From the NCBI RefSeq assembly GCF_009720725.1, contig NZ_WNKT01000010.1:1-64000 (forward strand): DNA of 64,000 nt, given 5' to 3'. Shown piece after piece: positions 25,624 to 35,329 of the stretch. Position 1 is the stretch's first letter, and each line of letters starts with the position of its first letter. The position numbers were made by a program, and so were the translations under genes. The notes beneath the pieces were generated by a model. The model was not told the origin of the DNA. It did not search any database and was given only the letters and a program-made list of their open reading frames with translations. Source of the stretch: Allochromatium palmeri (GTDB taxonomy: Bacteria; Pseudomonadota; Gammaproteobacteria; Chromatiales; Chromatiaceae).

Positions 25624-26190
25624 CTAGATGGCGGCCTGCGAGAGCCAGATCAGCGCCGGCTCGTCGTCATCCGTCAGCTCGCCCTCGCGCATCAGCAGGA
25701 GTCCATCGGCGACCGGCTGTGCGATGACACCCTCCTCTTGCGCTGAAACGGGCGCGGCAAGTGGATTGACCGAGCGCGCGCCGACCCGCTGATCGATCCA
25801 GTCCCGGACCATCGCGTGATAGACGCGCCGATAGACGACCTTGGCCGCGCGCAACTGATCGTCCTGGAAGAAGAGCGTGACCGAGGCGGCTGGAATCTGG
25901 TTGAAGGTACCGATCTCGGCACCGCACAGCCGGTTGCCGAACGGATTGGCGCCGACGGCGCACTGAAATTCGAGCTTGGGAAAACTTTCGCGCAGTTTCG
26001 ACTCGGTCAGGCGGCTGTCGAAGGCGTCGAGCGCGGCGTTGAAGTCGGGCTTGCCGAGCAGCGCGATCAGGGCCAGGTCCGTGCGCCACTGACCGTCCTC
26101 GGTGAAGGCGAGCCAGAAGAACGGCCCGATCACCAGGGCCAGCATCAGGAGCGTCTTGTAGGTTTTCGGAAGCTTCAGGTTCGCGCTCAT
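25624..26190 (-). CDS. Hypothetical protein with one N-terminal membrane anchor
   Basis: A 188-residue protein: a single hydrophobic segment at about 13-30 (TLLMLALVIGPFFWLAF), then a periplasmic or cytosolic domain with two cysteines (FQCAVGANPFGNRLCGAEIG) that could form a disulfide, and a variable acidic tail. It lies alone between the coiled-coil gene and the OmpA-like gene. I recognise no family. Confidence 0.65.
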   Translation of the reverse strand: MSANLKLPKTYKTLLMLALVIGPFFWLAFTEDGQWRTDLALIALLGKPDFNAALDAFDSRLTESKLRESFPKLEFQCAVGANPFGNRLCGAEIGTFNQIPAASVTLFFQDDQLRAAKVVYRRVYHAMVRDWIDQRVGARSVNPLAAPVSAQEEGVIAQPVADGLLLMREGELTDDDEPALIWLSQAAI

Positions 26191-26277
26191 TCATTTACTC
26201 GTGTCATGTCATCTGGATTGCTCTATCCAGCTGTACGATGGGCCTTAAAGTATCGGCGCATTGCCGTGCCGGGACTT

Positions 26278-27357
26278 TCACTGAGCCACGATCTCGACCC
26301 GACGGTTGAGTCCGCGCCCCTCTTCGGTGGCGTTGCTGGTCAGCGGAGCAAGACTGGCCACGCCCATGGGCTTGAGCCGTTCACCCAGAATGCCATAACT
26401 CTGGATGAGCGTGCGCACCACCTCCTCGGCGCGGCGGCGCGAGAGATCCATGTTGTACTCCAGCGTACCCCGATTGTCGGTGTGCCCGACGATATAGAGC
26501 TTGAGTTCGGGGTTCTCGACCAGCATCAGCGCGATCTGTTCGAGCTGGGGCTTGGATTCGGGCTTGATGGTCGCCTGATCGAAGTCGAACTGGATGCCGT
26601 GGACGGCGATGCGCCCCGCGTCCGAAAGTCCCTGGGCCATCGCTTTGGCTTCGATCGAGACCATGCGCTCGCGCATCGGCTCCGACAGCACCTCTTCGAA
26701 GAAGATGGCCACGCGGTTGCCGGCGGCCGAATCAGCGAAGTTGTCCTGCAACGCGGCGAAGACGAAGACATACGACTGACCGCCCGCGTCCGGGGCCTGA
26801 CGGCGCGCGCTGTAGAGACGCGGTTCCTGGACCGAGGTATCGGAATAAACGTGCTTGAGCAGATGGCTGTCAGTGAGCTGATTGCCGTTGGCCGCGTCGC
26901 CGTAAAAACGATCGACCCGGTCCCCGCACTCCTCGAAGCCTGAGCACTGATAGAGCGGCTCATATCCCAATTCCTCCAGCGCGCGCTGGTAGTTGCGGAT
27001 GACCTCCAGCGAACTGGCATTGCGCGGAGCCAGATAGATGATCCGTGTGCGCTGGCCGGATACCTTGACCGTCTTCGTCCAGCCCTTCGAACCGGAGCCT
27101 GTCTCCCAGGGTCCGGTCGGAATCAGCGTTTCGTCGAATGGACTGACCCGATAACCGATGATGACCGAACCCTCGAAGCGCGGAATGCCCGGAATGTCGG
27201 CGGCTCCAGCCAGGTCGCGGTCGAAAGCGACCGCCTCGGCCGCCCCAACGAGCCCCATGAGCACCCAGAACAAACCGATCGCCGACCAGGCCGCCTGGCG
27301 TCGAATAGCGCGTGGGATCAGGATGCCGATCGGCAGTGTGAGACGGCGCTCGGTCAT
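26278..27357 (-). CDS. DUF4892/OmpA-family envelope protein
   Basis: A 359-residue exported protein. After an N-terminal hydrophobic segment ending near AEAVA comes a DUF4892-like domain (FEGSVIIGYRVSPFDETLIP, RNYQRALEELGYEPLYQC), then a C-terminal OmpA-like peptidoglycan-binding domain with FDFDQATIKPESKPQL, YIVGHTDNRG and LSRRRAEEV. It probably sits in the periplasm or outer membrane and binds peptidoglycan. The true start is the ATG at 27357; the open frame extends upstream into the mutS promoter region. It is divergent from mutS. Confidence 0.85.
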   Translation of the reverse strand: MTERRLTLPIGILIPRAIRRQAAWSAIGLFWVLMGLVGAAEAVAFDRDLAGAADIPGIPRFEGSVIIGYRVSPFDETLIPTGPWETGSGSKGWTKTVKVSGQRTRIIYLAPRNASSLEVIRNYQRALEELGYEPLYQCSGFEECGDRVDRFYGDAANGNQLTDSHLLKHVYSDTSVQEPRLYSARRQAPDAGGQSYVFVFAALQDNFADSAAGNRVAIFFEEVLSEPMRERMVSIEAKAMAQGLSDAGRIAVHGIQFDFDQATIKPESKPQLEQIALMLVENPELKLYIVGHTDNRGTLEYNMDLSRRRAEEVVRTLIQSYGILGERLKPMGVASLAPLTSNATEEGRGLNRRVEIVAQ

Positions 27358-27510
27358 CAGTCGAAGGGTTCGTGATAGAGGTAACAGTGTGGATTCTACA
27401 GGATTGGCCGCCGTTTCTGGATCTGTGGTACAACTCATCCCGTTTCGGCCGCGACGGGTTCTGGCTCGCGTGGCTCTCCTGATTCCAGCCTCTCGCCCCT
27501 GCGATCTCCC

Positions 27511-30186
27511 GTGACCCAAGACAGCCCGCGCCCCGATCTTTCCCGGCACACACCCATGATGCAGCAGTATCTGCGCATCAAGGCCGAATATCCGCACATG
27601 CTGCTGCTCTACCGCATGGGGGACTTCTACGAGCTGTTCTACGAGGACGCCGAGCGCGCCGCGCGTTTGCTCGACATCACCCTGACCCGGCGTGGTCAGT
27701 CGGGTGGTCAGCCGATCCCGATGGCCGGTGTACCCTATCACGCCGTCGAGGGCTATCTGGCCAAGCTGGTGCGTCAGGGCGTGTCGGTAGCCATCTGCGA
27801 ACAGGTCGGCGATCCGGCCACATCCAAGGGTCCGGTCGAGCGCCAGGTGACGCGCATCGTCACGCCCGGCACCCTTACCGATGAGGCGCTCCTGGAGGAA
27901 CGGCGCGAGAACCTGCTGCTGGCCATCGCCGAAGGCCAGTCCGGACTGGGACTGGCGACGCTGGAGCTATCCAGCGGGCGTTTCTCGGTGCTGGAGGTCG
28001 GGTCGCACGAAGCACTCATGAGCGAACTCGAACGGCTCAGACCCGCCGAGATCCTGATCGGCGAGGACAGCCGGCTCGATGCCGAGTTGCGACTCGAACG
28101 CGGCCTTACCCGCCGCCCGGTGTGGCACTTTGATCCTGACAGCAGCGAACGCGCCCTGTGTGAGCAGTTCGGCACCCGTGACCTGGGCGGCTTCGGCTGT
28201 GCCGGGATGACGTTGGCGATCGGTGCCGCCGGCTGTCTGCTCCAATACGTCCGCGACACCCAGTTCGCCGCCCTGCCCCACATTCGTGGTCTGACCACCG
28301 AGTCGCGCGACGAGGCGCTGATCCTGGATGCCGCGACCCGGCGCAATCTGGAGATCACCGCGAGTCTCAGCGGGCATCCCGAGCACACACTGGCCGGCGT
28401 GCTCGACCAGACCGTCACCGCCATGGGTAGCCGGTTACTGCGACGCTGGCTGAACCGGCCATTGCGCGACCGCGAGGCCATCCGTGCCCGGCATGGCGCG
28501 ATCCGTGCGCTGCTGACGACCGGCCAGCGCGCCCAGCTCCAGCCGCTCCTGGCCGGAATCGGCGACCTGGAACGCATCCTGGCGCGCGTGGCGCTCGGCA
28601 CCGCCCGTCCGCGCGATCTAGCGGTGCTGCGCGATTCGCTCGCTGTCCTGCCCGGCCTGCGCGCTGAACTGGCTGAGTCCCCCGATCCGCTGCTCGCCCA
28701 ACTGCGCGACGAGATCGGTGAGCATCCCGAGGTGCTGGACGTGCTCCAGCGCGCCATCCTCGAACAGCCGCCGATGCTGATCCGCGATGGCGGCGTGATC
28801 GCGCGCGGCTATGACGCCGAACTCGATGAACTGCGCGATCTCTCCGAACATGCCGACCAGTTCCTGCTCGATCTGGAGGCACGCGAGCGAGTGCGCACCG
28901 GCATCGCCAACCTCAAGGTCGGCTACAACCGGGTGCATGGCTATTACATCGAACTCAGCCGCACCCAGGCCGATCAGGTGCCGGCCGATTTCGTGCGCCG
29001 TCAGACGCTCAAGGGCGTCGAGCGTTACATCACGCCCGAACTCAAACGCTTCGAGGACCAGGTCTTGAGCAGTCGCGAGCGCGCGCTGGCCCGCGAGAAA
29101 TGGCTCTACGAGGAACTGCTCGGCCGGCTCGGCCAATCGCTCGGGCCGCTGCAACTGGCGGCTGGCGCCATCGCGGCACTTGATGTGCTGGCCAATCTGG
29201 CCGAGCGCGCCCAGACCCTGAACTGGAGCTGTCCCGAGCTGACCAACCGCGCTCAGATCGAGATCCAGGATGGGCGTCATCCGGTCGTCGAGCGCGTGCT
29301 CGACAGTCCCTTCGTCGCCAATGGTCTGCGCCTGGACGGCAAGCGGCGGATGCTGGTCATCACCGGCCCGAACATGGGCGGCAAATCGACCTACATGCGC
29401 CAGAACGCGCTGATCGTGCTGCTGGCCCATGCCGGGAGCTTCGTGCCGGCGCGCCGTGCCATCATCGGCCCGATCGACCGCATCTTTTCGCGCATCGGCG
29501 CTTCGGACGATCTGGCCGGCGGCCGCTCGACCTTCATGGTCGAGATGGAGGAAACGGCGAACATTCTGAACAACGCGACAGCTCAGAGCCTGATCCTGAT
29601 GGATGAGATCGGGCGCGGCACCAGTACCTTCGATGGGCTGTCGCTGGCCTGGTCGTGCGCGGTCGAGCTGGCCACGCGCATCGGTGCCTACAGCCTGTTC
29701 GCGACCCATTATTTCGAGCTGACCACTCTGCCCGAGGAATATCCGGGCATCGCCAACGTCCATCTCGACGCGATCGAGCATGGTCAGTCGATTGTGTTCA
29801 TGCACGCCCTGCGTGAGGGACCGGCCAATCAGAGCTATGGTCTGGCGGTAGCCGCGCTCGCCGGGGTGCCGCCGGCGGTTATCGCCCGCGCGCGCGAGCG
29901 GTTGCGCGAACTGGAGGACGGCGCTCATCGTCATGCTACGCGCGAGACTCAGCAGCTTTCGCTGTTTCCGGTGGACCTGGCGCCGGCGCCACGCTCCAAG
30001 TCCAGGCCTGAGCCAGTCTTCGAACCGAGTGAACCGCCGGTCTGTGAGGCATTACGCGACATCGATCCAGACGGACTCACGCCACGCGAGGCATTGGAGA
30101 CGCTCTATCGTCTGCGTGGGATGCTCGAATCCAGGGCGCCGGCGACAAAGGTCGGGCACAAGCGCACGAAAGCTATCGATCGGTGA
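27511..30186 (+). CDS. mutS: DNA mismatch repair protein MutS
   Basis: MutS recognises mismatches and recruits MutL. The 891-residue product has the mismatch-binding motif [11 protein letters not shown] near residue 38, Walker [12 protein letters not shown] near 619-629 and Walker B/signature [18 protein letters not shown]. It starts at a GTG (27511) giving [20 protein letters not shown], close to the E. coli start. The C-terminal dimerisation helix ends with [17 protein letters not shown]. Confidence 0.97.
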   Translation: MTQDSPRPDLSRHTPMMQQYLRIKAEYPHMLLLYRMGDFYELFYEDAERAARLLDITLTRRGQSGGQPIPMAGVPYHAVEGYLAKLVRQGVSVAICEQVGDPATSKGPVERQVTRIVTPGTLTDEALLEERRENLLLAIAEGQSGLGLATLELSSGRFSVLEVGSHEALMSELERLRPAEILIGEDSRLDAELRLERGLTRRPVWHFDPDSSERALCEQFGTRDLGGFGCAGMTLAIGAAGCLLQYVRDTQFAALPHIRGLTTESRDEALILDAATRRNLEITASLSGHPEHTLAGVLDQTVTAMGSRLLRRWLNRPLRDREAIRARHGAIRALLTTGQRAQLQPLLAGIGDLERILARVALGTARPRDLAVLRDSLAVLPGLRAELAESPDPLLAQLRDEIGEHPEVLDVLQRAILEQPPMLIRDGGVIARGYDAELDELRDLSEHADQFLLDLEARERVRTGIANLKVGYNRVHGYYIELSRTQADQVPADFVRRQTLKGVERYITPELKRFEDQVLSSRERALAREKWLYEELLGRLGQSLGPLQLAAGAIAALDVLANLAERAQTLNWSCPELTNRAQIEIQDGRHPVVERVLDSPFVANGLRLDGKRRMLVITGPNMGGKSTYMRQNALIVLLAHAGSFVPARRAIIGPIDRIFSRIGASDDLAGGRSTFMVEMEETANILNNATAQSLILMDEIGRGTSTFDGLSLAWSCAVELATRIGAYSLFATHYFELTTLPEEYPGIANVHLDAIEHGQSIVFMHALREGPANQSYGLAVAALAGVPPAVIARARERLRELEDGAHRHATRETQQLSLFPVDLAPAPRSKSRPEPVFEPSEPPVCEALRDIDPDGLTPREALETLYRLRGMLESRAPATKVGHKRTKAIDR

Positions 30187-30305
30187 AGATCAGCGCGGGA
30201 CAACAAACCACAGGATGCGGTTGGAGTGTGCAGAGGGGGCTTTTAGGGGGGCGGCTAGAAATATACCAAGCCAGCAAAGAACCACTTGCACAGGCGTGCA
30301 TTGAT

Positions 30306-30396
30306 TGGCGGAGAGAGAGGGATTCGAACCCTCGATAGGCTATTAACCTATACACACTTTCCAGGCGTGCTCCTTAAGCCACTCGGACACCTCTCC
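30306..30396 (-). tRNA. tRNA-Ser (GGA anticodon)
   Basis: The minus strand from 30396 folds as a class II tRNA: acceptor GGAGAGG with TCTCTCC, anticodon loop CTGGAAA giving anticodon GGA (30362-30360), a long variable arm, T-arm GAGGG-TTCGAAT-CCCTC, discriminator G and an encoded CCA at 30308-30306. The long variable arm and anticodon specify serine (UCC/UCU codons). Confidence 0.97.
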
Positions 30397-30474
30397 GGGA
30401 GGAAAATCGACCCTGACTGACTGCCATCTAAACAAACAGCACGGCAATCTCATCGTCATGCGATCAAGCCGCGC

Positions 30475-30503
30475 ACTATACATCAAGCCCTGACCCCTTG
30501 CAA
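30475..30503 (-). promoter_or_regulatory. Promoter of tRNA-Ser
   Basis: Minus strand: TTGCAA (30503-30498), a 17-base spacer and TATAGT (30480-30475), followed by the GC-rich discriminator GCGCGG, which is typical of stable-RNA promoters under stringent control. The rest of 30504-30709 shows no gene or clear signal. Confidence 0.7.
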
Positions 30504-30709
30504 TTGGTGGCGCCACGGATTTTGCCTGCAAAAAGGGGCGCCTGACGCGCTTCAGTGCGGCGGCTCGAATTCAGGCCGATGTAACCGCCCGTGACCCAAG
30601 TCAATGTGATCGAACAGGGAATTTGGTCAGATAGACCCGCTCACGGCCGGTCGGGCTAGAGTGGTCGCCGACCGGACATCTCGCAACCCTTGGCTGAGGA
30701 CTCGACCCA

Positions 30710-31165
30710 ATGACCAGGATCGACAACGACCCGGATCTTCGCGCGGCACTCAAAGAGCTGACCCCGGATCAGCAACGACGGCTCGGCTGCCGCTTCGCGC
30801 AAGATGTCATGCATTTGAGCCGCGATGCGCGCGTCAACCGCGCTATCGCGACTGGACTCATGGACTTGATCACGCCTGAGGAAATAGAGGGTGCCTTCAA
30901 GGTCGCCCGGGCCTATGCTGTCAAGACCTATACTGACTGCGGCAAGGATACGGATTGGATGGCGCAGGCCGATCATTTCGTCGCGGCGGCGGCGGCGGCC
31001 GCTCTGATGCCGGACGAACTCATGACCGAACGACAGAATCGCGCCTGGAAAGCGGCCGTTCAGGCACGCATGGCCGTGAGTTGCGCCATGATGGAGGACG
31101 ATTCGGCCGATGAGAGCCGCACCGCACGACAGCAGTACGCACTGACCGCCGAGTTTCTCGACTAA
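30710..31165 (+). CDS. Hypothetical protein, 151 residues
   Basis: A soluble, mostly helical protein starting MTRIDNDPDLRAALKELTPDQQ, with a run of eight alanines (VAAAAAAAALMPDEL) and a C-terminal AVQARMAVSCAMMEDD helix. No signal peptide or motif is visible. It is followed by the Gln/Gly-rich secreted protein gene on the same strand. Function unknown. Confidence 0.7.
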   Translation: MTRIDNDPDLRAALKELTPDQQRRLGCRFAQDVMHLSRDARVNRAIATGLMDLITPEEIEGAFKVARAYAVKTYTDCGKDTDWMAQADHFVAAAAAAALMPDELMTERQNRAWKAAVQARMAVSCAMMEDDSADESRTARQQYALTAEFLD

Positions 31166-31241
31166 CTTGGCAACCCTAGATTTTGGATTCGCTCTACGCG
31201 CGCACGCTCCATTGACAAGCGTGCCTCATCAGGAGGTTTGT

Positions 31242-31658
31242 ATGCACACAGTCGGCTTGTACGTATCAGGTGCTGCCCTGGCCGCGGCCTTGAGTCTTGG
31301 CATGCCCGAGACCACCCAGGCTCAGCCCGGCGGCTATGGCCAAGGTCCACAAGGTTCAGGTCAGGGCATGAATCAGGATCAGCGACCCAGTCAGGATCAA
31401 GGCGGTTCTCAGAATCAGAGGCCGAACCAAAACCAAAACGGAAACCAGGGCCAGCGACCGAGTCAAGGACAGGGCGGTAGGCCGAGTCAGAATCAGGGAT
31501 ACGATCAGAGGCCCGGTTATGGGCGCGGTCCTGGATCCGGCGGTTATGGTCCACCTCCTCCGCGCCCAGGGTATGGTCCAGGCTATGGACCTGGATATGG
31601 ACCTGGTCCCGATACGTCCATGCCCTACGGTGGTCGACGCCCACCTCCGGGCTATTGA
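31242..31658 (+). CDS. Secreted low-complexity Gln/Asn/Gly/Pro-rich protein
   Basis: A strong AGGAGG at 31231-31236 precedes the ATG at 31242. The 138-residue product has a signal peptide (MHTVGLYVSGAALAAALSLG, cleaved near TQA) and is otherwise low complexity: a QDQRPSQDQGG-type repeat region, then (GYGP)-like repeats and a PPPRPGYGP stretch. It looks like an extracellular or cell-surface disordered protein. Two other genes here (42063, 56711) have comparable composition. No domain can be named. Confidence 0.75.
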   Translation: MHTVGLYVSGAALAAALSLGMPETTQAQPGGYGQGPQGSGQGMNQDQRPSQDQGGSQNQRPNQNQNGNQGQRPSQGQGGRPSQNQGYDQRPGYGRGPGSGGYGPPPPRPGYGPGYGPGYGPGPDTSMPYGGRRPPPGY

Positions 31659-31707
31659 GTCCTCCCGAAGTTGCGCCACGGCTTGACGGTCGAGTTTGCA
31701 AACTACA

Positions 31708-31743
31708 CGGCGTGGACCAGCGCATCGACGCTGGTCCACGCCG
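31708..31743. terminator. Perfect 15-bp hairpin between convergent genes
   Basis: CGGCGTGGACCAGCG (31708-31722) and its exact complement (31729-31743) flank a CATCGA loop, midway between the stops of the convergent secreted-protein gene and aceK. No T-run follows on either strand, but position and strength suggest a bidirectional terminator or mRNA 3'-end stabiliser. Confidence 0.6.
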
Positions 31744-31780
31744 CTTCAGGCCGGCTGATCTGCTTGGACTCTGACCGCCC

Positions 31781-33547
31781 TCACCCAGTCGCCAGATGCG
31801 GATAGCGGCGCGGGAATTCCTCGCGATCCTTGCGAAAGCGCCGCTCGATCGGATAGGGAAAGACATCCTCCAGATGTCCGGCCCGGATACTGGCCTGACG
31901 CGCGCGCCACCAGTCCGGTTCGAGCAGTTCGCGATGCTTGGCGCGAAAGACCTTGCGGATGCGCGGGTCGGTGAGCAGGAAGGTCGCGAATTCCTCCGGA
32001 AAGACATCGTTGGGACCGGCGGTGTACCAGGTCTCCTCGCTCAGCTCCATTTCTGGATAGGGTGCCTCGGGGATGTCGCGGAAGTTGCACTCGGTCAGAT
32101 AGCACAGCTCGTCGTAGTCGTAGAAGACCACTCGGCCATGGCGGGTGACGCCAAAGTTCTTGAACAGAAAATCGCCAGGGAAGATGTTAGCGGCAGCCAG
32201 TTGTCGGATGGCGTCGCCGTATTCGCCGATGGCATGACGGATCTCGTCGTCGTCGGCGGTATGCAGATAGAGGTTCAGCGGCGAGAGTCGGCGCTCGATG
32301 TAGAGGTGCTTGATGATGAGCTGATCCCCGACCCGTTCGAGACTACCGGCACACTCGGCTTCCAGTAGCTCCAGCAGCGCCGGTGAGAAACGATCAAGCG
32401 GAAAGGCTACATGCGAGTACTCCCAGGAATCGGCCATGCGCCCGACGCGGTCGTGCATCTTGACCAGTTGGTACTTCTCCTTGACCTGCGCGCGGGTCAT
32501 CTCCTTCGGTGGCGGGAAGCGATCCTTGATGATCTTGAACACATAGGGGAAGGACGGCAGGGTGAAGACGCACATCACCATGCCGCGAATGCCGGGCGCG
32601 ATCATGAACTCGTCGGACGAGTAGCGCAGATGCTTGATGAAATCACGATAGAACTCGGCCTTGCCGAACTTCTGGAACCCGATCGCGGTATAGAGTTCGG
32701 CCTTACCCTTGCGCGGCATCAAGGGACGTAAAAAGTCCACCACCGCCGCCGGCGCCTCGGTGTCGACCATGAAATAGGCGCGCGAGAAACTGAAGACGTT
32801 CGAGATGTCTTCCACGCCCGTCAAAAGTGTGTCGACATAGAGTCCCTGCTCCGGGTCGTTGAGGATGGGCACGACGAAGGGAATCTGGTCGGCGCCGTTG
32901 ATCGCCTTGCCGATGATGTAGGCGCCCTTGTTGCGAAAGAAGGGCGCGCACAGCACCGCGATCTGGAAGTTCTGCTGGATGGCGCGATTGGCCGGGAAGC
33001 GCGAGCGGATCGACAGCAGCAAACAGCGGATATCGCGCCGCAGGTCACGGAAACGGCGCTCGAATCCGGCCTCGCGCAGGATGCGGGCGATGACACGGGC
33101 AAAGCCGTCGCGCGCCGGGTAATAGGGCCGGAAGATCGGCACCTCGGCCTCCAGATGCTCGGTCGAGATCAGCGGCCAGACGAAGATATAGCTGTTGTTG
33201 TAGTAATGACGGTCGAACAGCCGGCAGAAGACCGAGTTGTAGAAGGTCTCGGCCAGCTCGGGCTGATTGATCTGCGGCAGCAGACGCATGTACTCGACCT
33301 TGACCCGACGCCAGAGCGTGTCGCTGGGGTCGCGCAGGTTGAACTCACGTCTCAGCAGCGACACGGTCTCACCGACACGGGTGTCGTAGAAGCCGATGCG
33401 CTCACGCGCCGCCGCCTGCGCCGCCGGCCAGTCGGCGTTCTCGAAGCGCGTCCGGGCACTGGTCGTGGTCTCGCGAAAGAGCCGAAAGTGACGATCGAAG
33501 CCTTCAAGAATGGCTTCGGCAATAAGTTTGGCTTCGGTCCAGGCCAT
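31781..33547 (-). CDS. aceK: Isocitrate dehydrogenase kinase/phosphatase
   Basis: AceK switches isocitrate dehydrogenase off and on by (de)phosphorylation and so controls carbon flow into the glyoxylate shunt. The 588-residue product matches AceK end to end, with AYIIGKAINGADQIPF at the ATP-binding P-loop-like segment, the kinase-like core NIFPGDFLFKNFGVTRHGRVVFYDYDE and the typical C-terminus. No aceA or aceB lies in the window. It ends convergent to the secreted-protein gene and follows rlmD by 6 bp. Confidence 0.96.
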   Translation of the reverse strand: MAWTEAKLIAEAILEGFDRHFRLFRETTTSARTRFENADWPAAQAAARERIGFYDTRVGETVSLLRREFNLRDPSDTLWRRVKVEYMRLLPQINQPELAETFYNSVFCRLFDRHYYNNSYIFVWPLISTEHLEAEVPIFRPYYPARDGFARVIARILREAGFERRFRDLRRDIRCLLLSIRSRFPANRAIQQNFQIAVLCAPFFRNKGAYIIGKAINGADQIPFVVPILNDPEQGLYVDTLLTGVEDISNVFSFSRAYFMVDTEAPAAVVDFLRPLMPRKGKAELYTAIGFQKFGKAEFYRDFIKHLRYSSDEFMIAPGIRGMVMCVFTLPSFPYVFKIIKDRFPPPKEMTRAQVKEKYQLVKMHDRVGRMADSWEYSHVAFPLDRFSPALLELLEAECAGSLERVGDQLIIKHLYIERRLSPLNLYLHTADDDEIRHAIGEYGDAIRQLAAANIFPGDFLFKNFGVTRHGRVVFYDYDELCYLTECNFRDIPEAPYPEMELSEETWYTAGPNDVFPEEFATFLLTDPRIRKVFRAKHRELLEPDWWRARQASIRAGHLEDVFPYPIERRFRKDREEFPRRYPHLATG

Positions 33548-33553
33548 GTGTGT

Positions 33554-34876
33554 TCACCGTTCGAAAAGCGCCATCGACTCGACATGGCTGGTATGGGGGA
33601 ACATGTCCATCACACCCGCCGCGCGCAGTCGATAGCCGAGTTCGTTGACCAGACGGTCGGCATCGCGCGCCAGAGTGGTCGGATAGCAGGAGACATAGAC
33701 CAGACGCTTCACGCCCAGACGCGGCAGCCAGTCGAGTACCTCCCAGGCACCGCTGCGCGGCGGGTCGATCAGGGCCTTGGTGAAGCGTTGTTGGGTCCAG
33801 GGTGCGGCGGTGCTCAACTCGGCCTGGAGATCAGCGACGTGAAACTGCACGTTGGTCAGCCCATTGCGCGCCGCGTTGGCGCGTGCGCGCTCGACCAGTC
33901 CGGCATCGCCTTCGACACCCACCACCGAGGCCGCATGCCGCGCCAGTGGCAGCGTGAAGTTACCCAGCCCGCTGAAAAGATCCAGCACCGAGTCATCCGG
34001 TCCAGGGTCAAGCAGTGCAAGCGCCTGATCGACCATGCGCCGGTTGAGTTCCAGATTGACCTGGGTGAAGTCGCTGGGCAGGAACGCGATCTCGACCTCA
34101 TGGTTCGGCAGGCTGTAGCTCAGCGCGATGTCCTGGCCTGGTAGCGGCCGGATACTGTCGATGCCGCCATCCTGGAGATAGATCTGGAAGCCCTCGCGCT
34201 GACCGAGTTCGAGCAGGCGCGCTTCGTCCTCGGGCGTGGGTGCCTGCATGACACGGAACACCAGCACACAGGGACCGTCGCCCATCGCCATCTCGATCTG
34301 AGGCACATGATCGCGAATACTCAGACTGTCGATGGTCGCCGCCAGCGTCTCCAGACGCTCGCCAACCAGCGGATGCAGCACCTCGCAACGACGCAGATCG
34401 GCCAGGAAGCTGTTGCGCCGCTCGCGAAAGCCGACCAGGGTGCGGCCCTTCTTGACGACATGACGCACGCCGAGCCGCGCCTTGCGCCGATAGCCCCAGG
34501 ACTCGGCGGTGAGCGGGTCGAGCCAGCGTTCGGGCGTCACCTTGCCGATGCGCTCGAAGACGTCTTCCAGGCTTGCCTGCTTGACGCGGATTTGCGCCTC
34601 GGGGTGCAGATGCTGGAGCGCACAGCCGCCGCAGACGCCAAAGTGGGCGCATCGGGGTTCGATGCGATCGGGCGAGGCACTCAGCACCTCCTCGACCTCG
34701 GCTTCGTCGAAGCGACGCTGAACGCGGGTGTAGCGCAGACGCACGCGCTCGCCGGGCAATGCCCCATCGACGAACACGGTCTTGCCGTCGATGCGGGTCA
34801 GGCCGCGACCTTCGTGGGTCAGGGTTTGGATGTCGGCCTCGATGGGCACGGGGAGTGTTTTGGGTTTTCTCGACAC
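33554..34876 (-). CDS. rlmD: 23S rRNA (uracil(1939)-C5)-methyltransferase
   Basis: RlmD (RumA) methylates U1939 of 23S rRNA. The 440-residue product has an N-terminal TRAM domain, a 4Fe-4S cysteine set (CAHFGVCGGC plus a later Cys), the SAM fold (LDLFSGLGNFTLPLA) and a catalytic region KALIDPPRSGAWEVL with YVSCYPTTLARDA, where most members have SCNP. It lies 6 bp upstream of aceK. Confidence 0.94.
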   Translation of the reverse strand: MSRKPKTLPVPIEADIQTLTHEGRGLTRIDGKTVFVDGALPGERVRLRYTRVQRRFDEAEVEEVLSASPDRIEPRCAHFGVCGGCALQHLHPEAQIRVKQASLEDVFERIGKVTPERWLDPLTAESWGYRRKARLGVRHVVKKGRTLVGFRERRNSFLADLRRCEVLHPLVGERLETLAATIDSLSIRDHVPQIEMAMGDGPCVLVFRVMQAPTPEDEARLLELGQREGFQIYLQDGGIDSIRPLPGQDIALSYSLPNHEVEIAFLPSDFTQVNLELNRRMVDQALALLDPGPDDSVLDLFSGLGNFTLPLARHAASVVGVEGDAGLVERARANAARNGLTNVQFHVADLQAELSTAAPWTQQRFTKALIDPPRSGAWEVLDWLPRLGVKRLVYVSCYPTTLARDADRLVNELGYRLRAAGVMDMFPHTSHVESMALFER

Positions 34877-34948
34877 GGGGGCAGGCTGTCAGCTAGTCAT
34901 TCAGTGATCGGCCCAAGATCTTAGCGTCCTTTGCGCTTGCGCGCCTCA

Positions 34949-35329
34949 TCAATCCGGCTCGATGTCCTGATAGACCTCGGGGGTGAAGCGCGGGGTGCAG
35001 ATGGCCAGAAAGATCAGATCACAGTCGCCATCGTTCTCAATGCGCTGGGCGGCCCCGGCTGGAATGTAGACCAGATCGCCCGGACCGACCCGTCGGGGGA
35101 CGAGTCCCTCGACCTCCAGTAAACCGCTGCCGGCGAGGATCAGATAGCGCTCGATCACGCCCACAAGCCGATGCAGCCGGGTGCGATCACCCGGTTCCAC
35201 CCGGGCGCGCGCGATCGAGAGGGCTGGATCCTCGGGCCGATTCCAGCCCTCCAGGATGAAACAGCCCTCTTCCATGAAGTATTCGTCCGACTCGACGGGC
35301 GAGTGGACCAGTGCGCGCTTCAGACTCAT
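34949..35329 (-). CDS. Single-domain cupin protein
   Basis: A 126-residue one-domain cupin with cupin motif 1 around PGDRTRLHRLVGVIERYLILAG and motif 2 around GDLVYIPAGAAQRIEN. It resembles the C-terminal domain of type II mannose-6-phosphate isomerases, with fewer metal-ligand histidines than usual. Its ATG overlaps the stop of the RAYT gene (ATGA), so it is translated after it. The substrate is unknown. Confidence 0.8.
   Translation of the reverse strand: MSLKRALVHSPVESDEYFMEEGCFILEGWNRPEDPALSIARARVEPGDRTRLHRLVGVIERYLILAGSGLLEVEGLVPRRVGPGDLVYIPAGAAQRIENDGDCDLIFLAICTPRFTPEVYQDIEPD

Noticed and set aside
27358-27741. N-terminal extension of the OmpA-like frame into mutS
   Set aside because: It overlaps the mutS start region and lacks similarity; the ATG at 27357 begins an export signal.
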